From assembly GCF_000382145.1 (NCBI RefSeq), contig NZ_KB907624.1, positions 91,021-155,020 of the forward strand: DNA of 64,000 nt, given 5' to 3'. This DNA comes from Psychrobacter lutiphocae DSM 21542 (GTDB lineage Bacteria; Pseudomonadota; Gammaproteobacteria; Pseudomonadales; Moraxellaceae). How positions within the stretch are numbered: the first letter of the stretch is position 1; each line of letters begins with the position of its first letter. Below, piece by piece: positions 8,343 to 17,767 of the stretch. The notes beneath the pieces were generated by a model, which made no database searches, had not been told where the DNA came from, and was given only the letters and a program-made list of their open reading frames with translations. The position numbers and the translations under genes are program-made.

Positions 8343-9359
8343 CTACTCATGACTCAGGTTTAAATCAAGCTGTTCAAAAAATGCCATGCGATGCGGTATG
8401 CTGTTTAAAATAACCTGCTTTAAATCACCAATACGTTCGCTTTTATAAGCCACCGCATAATAGGCTAACAAGCTTTCTGCCATGTCCTCATAATCATTGG
8501 TTTTGGCATAGTAGGAGATATGGTGGCTGTCTTTGGCTTGTGCTTGTTTCCATAAGGCGTATTGCGGATTTTGTTGTTTAAACAGCATCTCGTTGAAATA
8601 ATTGTGAGTGGCTTCATGAAACAAAGCTTCTTCAATAGAGCCTTTTTTAATATGTTCAGCACCTCGTTGCTCAAAAATAATGAGGTTATTGCTGCCGCCC
8701 ATCAGACCGTTATAATGGTTGTGTATGGTCATAGAGTGGGTTGCGGCACGTAACTTTGGCGGAATATATCCCATTAATTTGGCATACTCCAAACCAACCA
8801 AATAGGCATCTTGCCAACTGCGTTTGCCATTATCATAGCTGACTTGCACCTCAATAGTTGCGCCAGAGTGATAGCGTGCGCTAAAGATATAAAATCGGCT
8901 GTACAACCATTTTTTTTGTTTGATTTCATAATATCTTCTAACAGCGGTATAGGGAGGATAACTGGGAAAAGATGTGGCAGGATGTGTAGAAGAGAGAGTA
9001 GAAGAGTAGGAGTAGAAAGAAGGCGAGAGATTTGAATGTGATACCAACTTGCTGGCAAGCTTGTTAGTGCCAGCCTGATCAGCGTTTTTTTGATAAGTGT
9101 ACGCCTGATTGGTATTGGCCTGATTTGCGAGATCCTGATTTGATGCAGCACAGTTGAATCTATGCCCATAGCAAGACCTCATCGTTTCAGGCACAGACAG
9201 GCGTAAAAAATCATTGGCATCTGTCGAGTTAATGATGTCAGTGCCAAGCGCATAGACGGTGCCGCCAGTGCCATTAGGGTGGCCAAAGGCGGCGGCATAC
9301 AGCCCAGAGCTTATGGTGAGAAGCAGTACGCTGGAAAATAAAAGATGGACGGCTCTCAT
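8343..9359 (-). CDS. Secreted protein with HExxH metallopeptidase-like motif
   Basis: A 338-residue protein with a clear signal peptide (hydrophobic residues 6-20, likely cleavage after GLYAAA). After a variable Asn/Gln/Ala/Thr-rich segment (about residues 70-100, a degenerate 5-residue repeat) and a Ser-rich stretch, the C-terminal two thirds look folded: a YEIKQKKWLYSRFYIFSARY segment and then EEALFHEATHNYF at about 243-255. HEATH fits the zinc-binding HExxH of gluzincin-type peptidases; a downstream Glu ligand could come from YEDMAESLLAYYAV. Membership of a named peptidase family is not recognised, and peptidase activity is inference. It is a single gene with no operon partner. Confidence 0.6.
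   Translation of the reverse strand: MRAVHLLFSSVLLLTISSGLYAAAFGHPNGTGGTVYALGTDIINSTDANDFLRLSVPETMRSCYGHRFNCAASNQDLANQANTNQAYTYQKNADQAGTNKLASKLVSHSNLSPSFYSYSSTLSSTHPATSFPSYPPYTAVRRYYEIKQKKWLYSRFYIFSARYHSGATIEVQVSYDNGKRSWQDAYLVGLEYAKLMGYIPPKLRAATHSMTIHNHYNGLMGGSNNLIIFEQRGAEHIKKGSIEEALFHEATHNYFNEMLFKQQNPQYALWKQAQAKDSHHISYYAKTNDYEDMAESLLAYYAVAYKSERIGDLKQVILNSIPHRMAFFEQLDLNLSHE
9061..9150 (-). repeat. Degenerate 15-bp repeat inside the secreted-protein gene
   Basis: Six 15-bp units, five starting with TGAT on the plus strand, encode a 5-residue period (NQANT, NQAYT, YQKNA, DQAGT). They lie in the probable linker after the signal peptide. The period matches the non-coding arrays in this window. 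Confidence 0.75.
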
Positions 9360-9564
9360 GGTTGCTCTCTATATGTTCTATACGCTTGATATGAGGGTTT
9401 TTGGCTTGTTTCTGATTTTTTAATCCTGACTTTTCTAGCTTGTTAGCTATCTAAAGTCAGCTTTTAACGCCAGCTTTCTAATCTTTGAGCTCATTCTAAC
9501 CTTTTAATTCTCTAGTGCTAACTCTCAAGTTTTCTAGCACCTAACTTGCTAATCGTACTGAGTG

Positions 9565-10938
9565 CTAACTGTACTGAGTGGACTCATTGTCAACCTTATT
9601 AAAGTGCTCTGCTTGGGTTTTATTACCCAAAATCTTATTGCCAACCACGCCTGACGTAATAGAGCCACTGACGTTCACTAAAGTACGCATCATATCAATT
9701 AACGGCTCAATAGAAATAAGCAAGCCTGCTAACTCAAGCGGCATGCCCAATGTTGATAACACAATAATGGCGGCAAAAGTTGCACCACCGCCGACGCCTG
9801 CCACGCCAAAAGAGGCAATCATAGCGACACCCACCACAGAAGCGATAAAGCTGATAGACCAAGGATCTATTCCCATCGTCGGGGCAATCATCATCGCAAG
9901 CATGGCTGGATAGACGCCAGCACATCCATTTTGACCGATGGTGGCACCAAAAGATGCAGAGAAGTTAGCGATGGGTTTGGCAATACCCAGCTTATTGACT
10001 TGCGCATCGATGTTTAGAGGAATAGTGGCCGCTGAGCTGCGTGAGGTAAACGCAAAGGTAAGAACAGGCGCAATTTTTTTAAAATGCGCTACTGGAGATC
10101 TGCCAGTGAGCATGATAATCAAGGCATGCACAATTAGCATGATGAATAAAGCCACATAGGAGGCAATTAAAAACTTTGCCAGTTGCCAAATGGCAGTGGC
10201 ATCTGTGGTGACGATTACCTTAATCATCAAGGCTAGTATACCATAAGGGGTTAAGCGGATGATAAAGCGCACCAACTCCATCACCCAAGTTTGTAGCACA
10301 TCAATGCCACGGATAATTAGCCCCCCTTTTTCAGGATCATTTTTATTGACTGTTAAAGCCGCAAATCCTAGCAAACTGGCGACGACTACGGCAGAAATCA
10401 TCGAGGTGCTGGCAAGCTCAGCAAAGGTGCCACCGATACTGGTTGGAATAAAGCTTAAAATTAATCCAGGAATGGTTAAATCCGCAATATCACCACTGCG
10501 CTCAATCATGCTTTGACCACGGGCAATTTCCATCTCACCAGCGACAATAGAGCTGGCATCAAGTTGGAAAATATTAGCAATAATTGCACCGTCTAAAGCT
10601 GCTATCCCTGTGGTAATAAGCAGGGTACTGATAATCCAAAAGCTCATAGAGCCAATCATCGCTGCTTTTTCTAAGCGTGCAATGGCCGCTAAAATCGAGA
10701 TAAACACCAAAGGCATGGCGATCATTTTTAATAAATTCACATAGCCATTACCGACGATATTTACCCAAGGCAAGAATTCATCGATATTGATCTGTAACAC
10801 CGACAGCACAAGCCCATAAGCCACGCCCAAAAATAGGCCTAAAAACACACTGTGGCTTAGTGAGTTGCTGTTACGATGAAATCGCCATAAGCCAAACAGT
10901 AAGGCAATAAAAACTGCCAGTAAAATGACAACCAGCAT
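9565..10938 (-). CDS. tcyP: Dicarboxylate/amino acid:cation symporter family protein, L-cystine transporter-like
   Basis: A 457-residue integral membrane protein of the DAACS family with about ten hydrophobic segments. The hairpin-1 serine motif is seen as FTSRSSAATIPLN, and FGATIGQNGCAGVYPAM plus GVAGVGGGATFAAI match the substrate- and ion-binding hairpin region. The sequence opening (VILLAVFIALLF, then INIDEFLPWVNIVGNGYVNLLKMIAMPLVFISI) and the long loop GEMEIARGQSMIERSGDIADLTIPGLILSFIPT resemble the YdjN/TcyP cystine/sulfur-compound subgroup more than glutamate or C4-dicarboxylate carriers. Substrate is inferred from that likeness. It is divergent from trpB across a 389-bp gap. Confidence 0.8.
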   Translation of the reverse strand: MLVVILLAVFIALLFGLWRFHRNSNSLSHSVFLGLFLGVAYGLVLSVLQINIDEFLPWVNIVGNGYVNLLKMIAMPLVFISILAAIARLEKAAMIGSMSFWIISTLLITTGIAALDGAIIANIFQLDASSIVAGEMEIARGQSMIERSGDIADLTIPGLILSFIPTSIGGTFAELASTSMISAVVVASLLGFAALTVNKNDPEKGGLIIRGIDVLQTWVMELVRFIIRLTPYGILALMIKVIVTTDATAIWQLAKFLIASYVALFIMLIVHALIIMLTGRSPVAHFKKIAPVLTFAFTSRSSAATIPLNIDAQVNKLGIAKPIANFSASFGATIGQNGCAGVYPAMLAMMIAPTMGIDPWSISFIASVVGVAMIASFGVAGVGGGATFAAIIVLSTLGMPLELAGLLISIEPLIDMMRTLVNVSGSITSGVVGNKILGNKTQAEHFNKVDNESTQYS

Positions 10939-11115
10939 AATAAGCCCCCTTAAATAGATAGTGAAATAGTATTAGATAGTGAGTAGGTTTGGTTGCATTA
11001 TAGTTAATAAGGTTAGTGTTAGTAGAGTAGTGTTATGTAGGGTTAGTATAAATGAGAATCTATGATTGCTGCCCTTATTTGATAATAAAGACAACCAATC
11101 ATAAGTATTAATTAC

Positions 11116-11144
11116 TTGACCCACTAACAAACTTACATTAGAAT
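11116..11144 (+). promoter_or_regulatory. Candidate sigma-70 promoter for trpB
   Basis: TTGACC and TAGAAT are separated by 17 bases, about 185 bases before the trpB start. The implied leader is long. The rest of the 389-bp gap (10939-11327) contains no gene that I can see. Confidence 0.45.
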
Positions 11145-11216
11145 TTGTATCAATGTACTAGAGCGATAGAACAAAATAACAAGTTATCACGTAATGACAA
11201 AACAATATCCACTTTC

Positions 11217-11252
11217 GTTAATCTAGATTAGTCTAGCGTAATCTAAATTAAC
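11217..11252. promoter_or_regulatory. Inverted repeat in the trpB leader
   Basis: GTTAATCTAGATTA and TAATCTAAATTAAC are inverted with one mismatch around GTCTAGCG. It is AT-rich with no following T-run, so an operator or leader structure is more likely than a terminator. Confidence 0.4.
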
Positions 11253-11327
11253 AAAGCCAGTTAAATTAATCATATTTAAAGTCACTATTATAACGCATCA
11301 GTTAAATATTAGAGAAAAGGCACTACA

Positions 11328-12548
11328 ATGATACAAATTATTAACAGCTATGGTCTGCACCCAACTACTCAGCCAGATGCTGACGGCTTATACGGAGAGT
11401 TTGGCGGTAAGATAGGGCACCCACAATTGGCAAAAGCATTGGCAGAGCTAGAGGTCGGCTTTCACGAAATTATCAAAAACGATGACTTTATATCTGAAAT
11501 GAAGCGCTTACGTGAGACCTATGTTGGTCGTCCCAGTCCTATTTATCATGCCAAAAGATTGTCAGAACATTGCGGTGGTGCGCAAATTTATCTAAAACGG
11601 GAAGATTTAAACCATACAGGTGCGCACAAGATCAACCACTGTTTAGGCGAGGTGTTGCTGGCTAAGAAGTTGGGTAAAACCAAAGTCATCGCTGAGACTG
11701 GCGCTGGTCAACATGGGGTAGCTTTAGCAACCGCCGCCGCCTTGATGGACGTTGAATGTGAAATCCATATGGGCGTGGTTGATATCAAAAAAGAGCATCC
11801 AAATGTTAGCCGCATGAAGATTTTAGGTGCCAAGCTGGTGCCAGTATCTGAAGGCGCAGGAACCTTAAAAGAAGCGGTTGACAGTGCATTTGTTGCTTAT
11901 TTAAATGACATTGAAAACAGCATGTTTGCCATTGGCTCTGTGGTAGGCCCTGCGCCGTATCCTGAAATGGTAGGATACTTCCAATCAGTTATTGGACATG
12001 AGGCACGTGAGCAGTTTTTGGCGACAACGGGTAGTTTGCCTAATAAAGTAGTGGCCTGTGTTGGCGGTGGATCCAACGCCATGGGAATGTTCAGCGGCTT
12101 TTTAGATGATGAGACTGTCGAAAAGATTGGAGTTGAGCCGGCAGGAGAGGGACTAGATACGCCAAATCACGCGGCCACCATGACCAAAGGGGTTAAGGGT
12201 GAAATTCAAGGCTTTAAGTGTTATGTCCTGCTTGATGATGAAGGTCAGCCAGCACAAGTACATTCGATTGCATCTGGCTTGGATTATCCTGGTGTTGGAC
12301 CACAGCATTCATATCTAAAAGATTCACAGTTGGCGACTTATGAGGCCGTGACTGATGAAGAATGTTTGGATGCGTTTATGGCGCTATCACGGTTAGAGGG
12401 TATTATCCCTGCGCTTGAGTCTTCGCATGCGGTGGCGTATGCGATGAAAGTGGCCAAAGATATGTCACCACAAGATACCATCTTAGTCAACTTATCTGGA
12501 CGTGGTGATAAAGACATTGATTATGTGTTAGAAAAAATTAAATTATAA
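11328..12548 (+). CDS. trpB: Tryptophan synthase beta chain (stand-alone)
   Basis: PLP enzyme that condenses indole with L-serine to give tryptophan. At 406 residues it has normal TrpB length. Seen motifs: [26 protein letters not shown] with PLP-binding Lys101, [23 protein letters not shown] (phosphate loop), GEGLDT and [19 protein letters not shown]. It is not next to trpA or trpF. Several positions differ from common gammaproteobacterial TrpB ([30 protein letters not shown] where MGAEDxxRQxLNVFRM is usual), resembling a TrpB lineage I associate with other phyla. It could be a second or transferred copy. A good ribosome site (AGAGAAAAGG) and the ATG at 11328 fix the start; a strong terminator follows. 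Confidence 0.93.
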   Translation: MIQIINSYGLHPTTQPDADGLYGEFGGKIGHPQLAKALAELEVGFHEIIKNDDFISEMKRLRETYVGRPSPIYHAKRLSEHCGGAQIYLKREDLNHTGAHKINHCLGEVLLAKKLGKTKVIAETGAGQHGVALATAAALMDVECEIHMGVVDIKKEHPNVSRMKILGAKLVPVSEGAGTLKEAVDSAFVAYLNDIENSMFAIGSVVGPAPYPEMVGYFQSVIGHEAREQFLATTGSLPNKVVACVGGGSNAMGMFSGFLDDETVEKIGVEPAGEGLDTPNHAATMTKGVKGEIQGFKCYVLLDDEGQPAQVHSIASGLDYPGVGPQHSYLKDSQLATYEAVTDEECLDAFMALSRLEGIIPALESSHAVAYAMKVAKDMSPQDTILVNLSGRGDKDIDYVLEKIKL

Positions 12549-12598
12549 CGGTTTTTAATAACTCTACGTTAACTTAAAAACCAAGGCTCTACATAAAT

Positions 12599-12637
12599 AA
12601 AGCGGTGGTTTTATGTGGTTTAACCACCGCTTTAGTT
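12599..12637 (+). terminator. Rho-independent terminator of trpB
   Basis: AAAGCGGTGGTT pairs perfectly with AACCACCGCTTT (12622-12633) around an 11-base loop and is followed by AGTTTT. Confidence 0.9.
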
Positions 12638-12770
12638 TTGACGTTGTAGATCCTAAAATAAAGACACTTCCTTTCTTGTAATAAAGGCTTGCTTTAATAG
12701 GGGTATGTCTTATTATTAGCTTAACCCCTTTAGTTTACTGAGCTAGCTACTAGCTAGTTAACTATTAAAA

Positions 12771-12834
12771 ACGATAGGTAACTAAACACGATAGGTAACT
12801 AAACACGATAGGTAACTAAAAACGATAGGTAACC
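12771..12834. repeat. 17-bp tandem repeat overlapping the 3' end of the TonB receptor gene
   Basis: Three full units of ACGATAGGTAACTAAAC type plus a 13-base partial. On the minus strand the partial unit encodes the last receptor codons (VTYRF then stop), and the following copies are downstream duplications of that 3' end, stop included. Confidence 0.95.
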
Positions 12835-15338
12835 CCGGCATTAATCGAGCGCTCACTAAGCGGTGTGTGTTCTGCCAAATAAGACGCATGGTTATAAGCG
12901 AGCTTATTAAACGCATTCTCTAACTGAATAAAGGCTGTATAATCATGCTCACTGGGGCTGTAATATACCAGTTTGGCGTTGACTCGGTTATAGCTGGGCG
13001 TTGTTTTTTCAAAGTCAGCCACTTTGTTTTGCTCAAAACGATGATAGCCAGAAACAACCAAATCAAATTGACCAAACTGAGCACTGATATCGCCACCCAC
13101 TCTTGGGGCGACCAAACGCGGGGCATAGCGGCTATTTAAACTGCGATCATCTAGCTTAATAATGGCAATATCTGCAAAACTACCGATGCTAATATTTGGG
13201 GTTAAGTAATAGCGCGCTGTGACTTCACCGCCATAATGCTTGGCATCACTTTGTGCATAGTCAACCAAACGAAATCCAGCAGATTCACCTTCAGTCACCA
13301 AGTCTTGAGTTTTGGCATAGATATAGTCTTGGCTGTCATTATAAAAGGCAGATGTGCTAAACTCGAAGTTTTCTTTGTTGTTATAACGGTAAGTAAGCTC
13401 TACGCCATTGGTTTTTTCTTTATCCAACTGGGTATTACCACGTTCCCAGCTATTGGTTGCCAAGTGTGCTCCATTAGCAAACAACTCTTGAGAAGCAGGC
13501 AAACGCTGTGAGTGGCTAAGGCGTGCAGATACCTGGTGGTGCGGCGCCAAGTAGCGACCACCTTCTAAGCTAACAGACGTGCCTGAGTGTGATTTCTTGA
13601 TTGAGTTATCTTTGTCTTTGATGCGCTGGTAGTCTTGACGGGCGCCAAATTCAAGATACCAAGGGCTTTTATTTAAACTATCATGGTTATGGCTGTGCGT
13701 TGTGGCAGTTTGATGGGTGGTAGCTGTTTCAGTGCCTGAGCCTGTCACTGAGTTGTGCTGCTGCGCCAGAGTGTGGCTGTCACTGCTGTGGTCATGACCA
13801 GCATGTCCGTCTTGTTGTCCTGAGTTAAAAATCTGAGTGTCATCCATTTGACTGCCAAAATAACCTGGGGTGAGACGCTCAATAAAATACACGCCAATTT
13901 GGTCGCTGTCGGTTTTTGGTAAATAGCCTTCTAATCCTCTGGCTTTAAAGTTGCTCTTGTTGTAGTCCACTCCGAAAACCCCTTTCATAAAGCCTAAGTT
14001 GCCCACAGGATATAGGCTGTGAGTGGCTTGCACTTTTGTACCAAAGGCTTTGTTGCTAAAGCGGGTACCGACCACGCCTTCATCAATTTCATCATGATGA
14101 TAATCGGTATAGCTAAATTTGGTATTTAGCTTGTCGATGCCGAGTATGGGCGTTAGATGTTCGGTATGAACTTGAAATACATCAGATTTTAGTTTTACAA
14201 AAGGCGGTGCACCATGCTCATGACTGTGACCATGTCCGTGACTGTGGTCGTGATCGTGGTCATGGTCATGGTCGTGACCGTGTGCATGTTCATCATGATC
14301 TGCGTGCTCATGGTCGTGCTCGTGGTCATCATGCCCATGCAGATGGTCATGATCTGCTGGCGAGCAGTTTAAGCGATTGCTAAACGGGTCGTCAGGTTGA
14401 CAAAAGTTGTGTACGTGAAAGGGTAAGCCATATTCTGACTTTTGGCGCTGATAAGAAAAGCCAATGGAATCAAAGTCGCCCACATAAGCAAGGCCTAGGC
14501 TGCCGTTATCTTGGGTATACCAGCTGTTATCGATTTTTTTGTTGCGCCAATGAGGTACTTTAATATCTTCTTGGTCGGTTTTTTGAAAGCGACCAGTCCA
14601 CAGCCAGTTGTCACCCAGCTTACCATTGAGCTGTGCATAGCCTAGATAGCCTTCAGTGGCCTGTTGTCCAACCAAGGTGACCTGTCCATTAACCGAGTTT
14701 TGTTGGTCTTTCATATTGAGGGCAGTATCAATACCAGGGATACTGTCATCGACCACATTGACCACACCGCCAATAGCGCCACCACCATACATAAGTGCTG
14801 AGGTGCCTTTGATGACTTCAATTTGTTTTGCGCCCAATACGGGTACTGAGACTTGGTGGTCTGGCGAAATATGCGAGGCATCTTGTACGTTCATGCCATT
14901 TTGCATAACTTGAACTCTGGGCGCAGTTTGGCCACGGATGATGGGGCGACTTGCGCCTTGACCAAAACTGTCAGAGGCTAGGCCTGGCTCATTGGCCAGT
15001 ACATCACCTAAGGTGGTTTTGGTCTGGGTTTCGAGCTGATATTGGTCAATGATACTGGTGGCAGTGGCCAGCTCTTGAGTTTTTGATTGAAGTGGACTGC
15101 TGTGTACCACAGCGGTAATAGGGGCTAAGGTGACTTTTGGGGTTTGGGTTGTATTGAGTGCTTGGGTTGTATTGGTTGGGTCAGTCTGAGTGACCGCAAG
15201 TGCTGGTACTGTAAGTAGTGACAGCGATAATAAAGGTACGGCCGTTAGGTGTAGTTGGCGAAGAGCACCTGATAGTGGATGTAGTTTGTGCTGTTTGATA
15301 GATGCGCTGTTAGCTAGGTTGTTAGTTGAGTTTGACAT
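12816..15338 (-). CDS. znuD: TonB-dependent outer-membrane receptor, His-rich, ZnuD-like (zinc)
   Basis: An 840-residue outer-membrane receptor. A long N terminus precedes a hydrophobic signal segment (LHLTAVPLLSLSLLTVPALA, about residues 29-48). The plug follows with the PIIRGQTAPRVQVMQNGMNV segment and VIKGTSALMYGGGAIGGVVNVVDD, then a beta barrel ending in the terminal aromatic YRF. Two external-loop candidates are extremely His/Asp-rich: about residues 328-375 (dozens of HD and HG pairs) and about 510-553. Such loops and architecture fit ZnuD, the zinc receptor of Neisseria and Moraxellaceae. A candidate Zur operator lies upstream with an inserted element between, supporting zinc-starvation control. 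Metal specificity is inferred, but a heme or siderophore substrate looks less likely. Confidence 0.85.
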   Translation of the reverse strand: MSNSTNNLANSASIKQHKLHPLSGALRQLHLTAVPLLSLSLLTVPALAVTQTDPTNTTQALNTTQTPKVTLAPITAVVHSSPLQSKTQELATATSIIDQYQLETQTKTTLGDVLANEPGLASDSFGQGASRPIIRGQTAPRVQVMQNGMNVQDASHISPDHQVSVPVLGAKQIEVIKGTSALMYGGGAIGGVVNVVDDSIPGIDTALNMKDQQNSVNGQVTLVGQQATEGYLGYAQLNGKLGDNWLWTGRFQKTDQEDIKVPHWRNKKIDNSWYTQDNGSLGLAYVGDFDSIGFSYQRQKSEYGLPFHVHNFCQPDDPFSNRLNCSPADHDHLHGHDDHEHDHEHADHDEHAHGHDHDHDHDHDHSHGHGHSHEHGAPPFVKLKSDVFQVHTEHLTPILGIDKLNTKFSYTDYHHDEIDEGVVGTRFSNKAFGTKVQATHSLYPVGNLGFMKGVFGVDYNKSNFKARGLEGYLPKTDSDQIGVYFIERLTPGYFGSQMDDTQIFNSGQQDGHAGHDHSSDSHTLAQQHNSVTGSGTETATTHQTATTHSHNHDSLNKSPWYLEFGARQDYQRIKDKDNSIKKSHSGTSVSLEGGRYLAPHHQVSARLSHSQRLPASQELFANGAHLATNSWERGNTQLDKEKTNGVELTYRYNNKENFEFSTSAFYNDSQDYIYAKTQDLVTEGESAGFRLVDYAQSDAKHYGGEVTARYYLTPNISIGSFADIAIIKLDDRSLNSRYAPRLVAPRVGGDISAQFGQFDLVVSGYHRFEQNKVADFEKTTPSYNRVNAKLVYYSPSEHDYTAFIQLENAFNKLAYNHASYLAEHTPLSERSINAGVTYRF

Positions 15339-15361
15339 AATTAATAGGCTATTTTGTAATA

Positions 15362-15457
15362 TATAGTCAGAGAGCTACTAAGTGCAGTGTCTCGCTAAGC
15401 CTACGTGAGTAGTACTTGCACTTGCTTGCCTTGTATCTTTAGACTTCTTTGACTATA
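15362..15457. mobile_element. Small inverted-end element, TATAGTCA family, copy 2
   Basis: Perfect 8-bp ends TATAGTCA and TGACTATA enclose 80 bp sharing CTCGCTAAGCCTAC, GTAGTACTTGC and TTGCCTTGT with copy 1 at 6433-6539. It sits between the znuD-like start codon and the candidate Zur box. Confidence 0.75.
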
Positions 15458-15508
15458 AACGTTAATGGTTGGTGGATGTTTAAGTAGTTAAGTAATTTAA
15501 CATAGAGA

Positions 15509-15523
15509 TGTTATAACATAACA
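15509..15523 (-). promoter_or_regulatory. Candidate Zur box upstream of the znuD-like gene
   Basis: TGTTATAACATAACA is near-palindromic and close to the Zur consensus GTTATANNATAAC, with an outer GA-ATG context like that of enterobacterial sites. On the minus strand TTGTTA followed by GTTAAA at about 17-base spacing overlaps it as a possible promoter. It lies 170 bp before the start codon, more than usual because of the inserted element. Confidence 0.6.
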
Positions 15524-15571
15524 AATTGAAAAACAAGCATCGTTTATTTTATAAGTCGTTTATTTTATAAA

Positions 15572-15705
15572 TAGGACTTATGCAAAAATACGATTTCAAG
15601 GCTTTAAAAGCGACTGGTTATTATTTATGGAGCGTCTGGCTCTACCGTCAGAGGATTCATAAATGATGACCAGTCGCCATAATTTCTACTCGGGCGTAAG
15701 TTTTA
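15572..15705. mobile_element. MITE-like element, TAGGACTTACGCA family, copy 1
   Basis: Shares about 130 bp with 30603-30736, including GGCTTTAAAAGCGACTGG, GGAGCGTCTGGCTCTAC and CAGAGGATTCATAAATGAT. Internal arms GCGACTGGTTATTATTTA and TAAATGATGACCAGTCGC would fold into a long hairpin. The left end is AGGACTTATGCA; the right end (GCGTAAGTTTTA) has decayed. No coding capacity. Confidence 0.85.
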
Positions 15706-16275
15706 TAAAGTGGATGTGGTAGAAAAAATAGGTGCTAAAATAAAATAGGTGTAGAAAAAATTAAGTAGGTGATACAAATAAGGTTGTAGCCGAGGGACGA
15801 GGCGCGCGCTACTGTGGATTGAAGCTTGGGATGTGAAGGCGCATATTTCGTAGGGTGGTAGTATTTTTGATGTTGAGGCTAGTTCTTTTGTTTTGTTTTA
15901 TGGTGAAATGTTGTTATGGGTAATTTAGGGTTGTGGTTGGATGTGGAGGTTGTGGTATATTATTTACTGTAAGTGTACGAGTGTTTACTGGCATAATAAG
16001 AGCGCTTGATTTAAAACTGTTAACAAAAGGAGGGTATTAAAATAGTTGTAAACTTTTATGGCATATAGCATGGTGATAAAGACGTGCTCTAGGAATTATT
16101 GTCTAAAACAGGCATAATATTAGGTTTAGTTATGCGTGTTTATCAGTTGTAAAGTTCTAGGTTTTATCCTTACATAGTGTAATAAACAATAATTTTAAAA
16201 TTTTTAGTAATAGGTCTTAAATAGAGTCTAATTAGTTTATATAATAAATTAATTTATATAATAATAGGAAGCCGT
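15706..16275. other. Gene-free stretch before the FabH-like gene
   Basis: No gene is supported. It is AT-rich in its second half. A GTAGCCGAGGGACGAGGC motif near 15787 echoes a motif near 4350. TAGGAAGCCGT directly before 16276 gives the ribosome-binding context of the next gene. Confidence 0.5.
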
Positions 16276-17421
16276 ATGAAAACATATATTACAGGGACAG
16301 GGCTATATATTCCGCCATATAGCATTAGTAATGAAGAGCTGGTTGCCTCGTTTAATCAGTATGTTGATAACTATAATGCACAGTATGCCAGTGATATTGA
16401 GGCTGGTGAGCGTGAGGCGCTAGAGAAATCTTCAGCAGAGTTTATTGAAAAGGTTTCGGGGATTAAGTCACGCTATGTGATGGAGAAGTCTGGAATTTTG
16501 GATCCAGAGGTGATGATGCCAGTTATCGCTGAGCGCAAGCTGGGTGAGGAGTTGTCAGTGATGGCTGAGATGGGGCGTGATGCCTTGCTTCAGGCGCTTG
16601 CTGAGGCTGGTCTTGAGCCTAATCAACTGGATGGCATTATTGTCGCTTGTTCAAATTTGCCACGGGCCTATCCAGCATTGGCGATTGAGATTCAGCATGC
16701 TATCGGTATGATAGGCGGTTTTGCCTATGACATGAACGTCGCTTGTAGTGCGGCGACTTTTGGTATTGCGCAAGCGGTGGGGACTATTAAAGGTGGTCTT
16801 GGGACACGTATCGCTGTGGTTAATGTTGAGATTACTTCTGCGCATCTAAATTGGCGTAATCGTGATAGTCACTTTATCTTTGGTGATGTCGCAACTGCTA
16901 GTATTGTTGAGCAGTGTGAGACGCCAAAAGGCTATGAGATATTGGATAGTAAGTTGTTTACTCAGTATTCGATTAATATTAAAAATGAGTACGGCTTTAT
17001 GGACAGAGGTGAGTATTATGCAGCTGGTCGAGCCCTGTATGATGATATCAAAGAGCCGATGACTGATAAGCTGTTTATGCAAAATGGGCGTAAAGTGTTC
17101 CGTGAGGTGTGTCCAAAAGTGTCTGAGATTATCAGCACTCATTTGCAAGAAAATAACTTGCCTGCATCTGAAGTAAAAATGATGTGGCTGCATCAGGCCA
17201 ACATTAATATGATTAATCTTATCTTACGCAGTGTGGTTGGTAAAGATGCCGATCCAGCGATTACGCCAACCGTGATTGATGAGTTTGGTAATACTAGCTC
17301 TGCCAGTCCAGTCATTGTGTTTCACCGCTATAAAGACCAATTGCAGTCAGGTGATTTGGGTGTGATGTGTTCGTTTGGTGCTGGTTATTCAATTGGTTCT
17401 GTATTGCTTAGAAAAGTATAA
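16276..17421 (+). CDS. Beta-ketoacyl-ACP synthase III (FabH) family protein
   Basis: A 381-residue thiolase-fold condensing enzyme. The catalytic triad is visible: Cys157 in DMNVACSAATFG, His306 in WLHQANINMI and Asn339 in DEFGNTSSASP. A C-terminal glycine loop (CSFGAGYSIGSVLLRK) completes the fold. It is longer than housekeeping FabH (about 317 residues) through an N-terminal insertion (roughly residues 25-60) and resembles the Pseudomonas PA3286-type synthases that feed acyl-CoA from beta-oxidation into fatty acid synthesis. That role is by likeness only. The gene stands alone between a long non-coding region and a strong terminator. Confidence 0.85.
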   Translation: MKTYITGTGLYIPPYSISNEELVASFNQYVDNYNAQYASDIEAGEREALEKSSAEFIEKVSGIKSRYVMEKSGILDPEVMMPVIAERKLGEELSVMAEMGRDALLQALAEAGLEPNQLDGIIVACSNLPRAYPALAIEIQHAIGMIGGFAYDMNVACSAATFGIAQAVGTIKGGLGTRIAVVNVEITSAHLNWRNRDSHFIFGDVATASIVEQCETPKGYEILDSKLFTQYSINIKNEYGFMDRGEYYAAGRALYDDIKEPMTDKLFMQNGRKVFREVCPKVSEIISTHLQENNLPASEVKMMWLHQANINMINLILRSVVGKDADPAITPTVIDEFGNTSSASPVIVFHRYKDQLQSGDLGVMCSFGAGYSIGSVLLRKV

Positions 17422-17453
17422 CATCACTAAGCTTACGCTGTTATTAGGTTAAT

Positions 17454-17481
17454 AATCAGGGGCTATTTATAGCCCCTGATT
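17454..17481 (+). terminator. Terminator-like hairpin after the FabH-like gene
   Basis: AATCAGGGGCTA pairs with TAGCCCCTGATT around a four-base loop. There is only a weak T-run, so it may be a stabilising hairpin or a bidirectional stop. Confidence 0.65.
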
Positions 17482-17710
17482 TGAATTAAAATTGCCAGTA
17501 GTGAGGCTGATTAGCGTGTCCTTTTGGTGATAATTGTCAGTTAAATTGTTGCAATTTTTTATTGATGGCTGAATGTTATACAGACCCTGATTAAAATTTG
17601 GTATAATTAGCCAATTTATTTTTAGTTAAGCTGATAATTTAGTAGACTAATGTCTTTTTTGAGTCTATTTGATGCCCAAAAATAGACAATATACTGCGCT
17701 AAACCAGACT

Positions 17711-17767
17711 GCGTTAACCTTCTAAAGTTGCGTTAATCCTATAAAGTTGCGTTAACCCTCTTAAGTA
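17711..17767. repeat. Three degenerate 19-bp repeats upstream of prfA
   Basis: GCGTTAACCTTCTAAAGTT, GCGTTAATCCTATAAAGTT and a third diverged copy lie in the 418-bp gap 17422-17839. A TATAAT at about 17600 could be a promoter -10 box for prfA. Nothing else is recognised in the gap. Confidence 0.7.
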
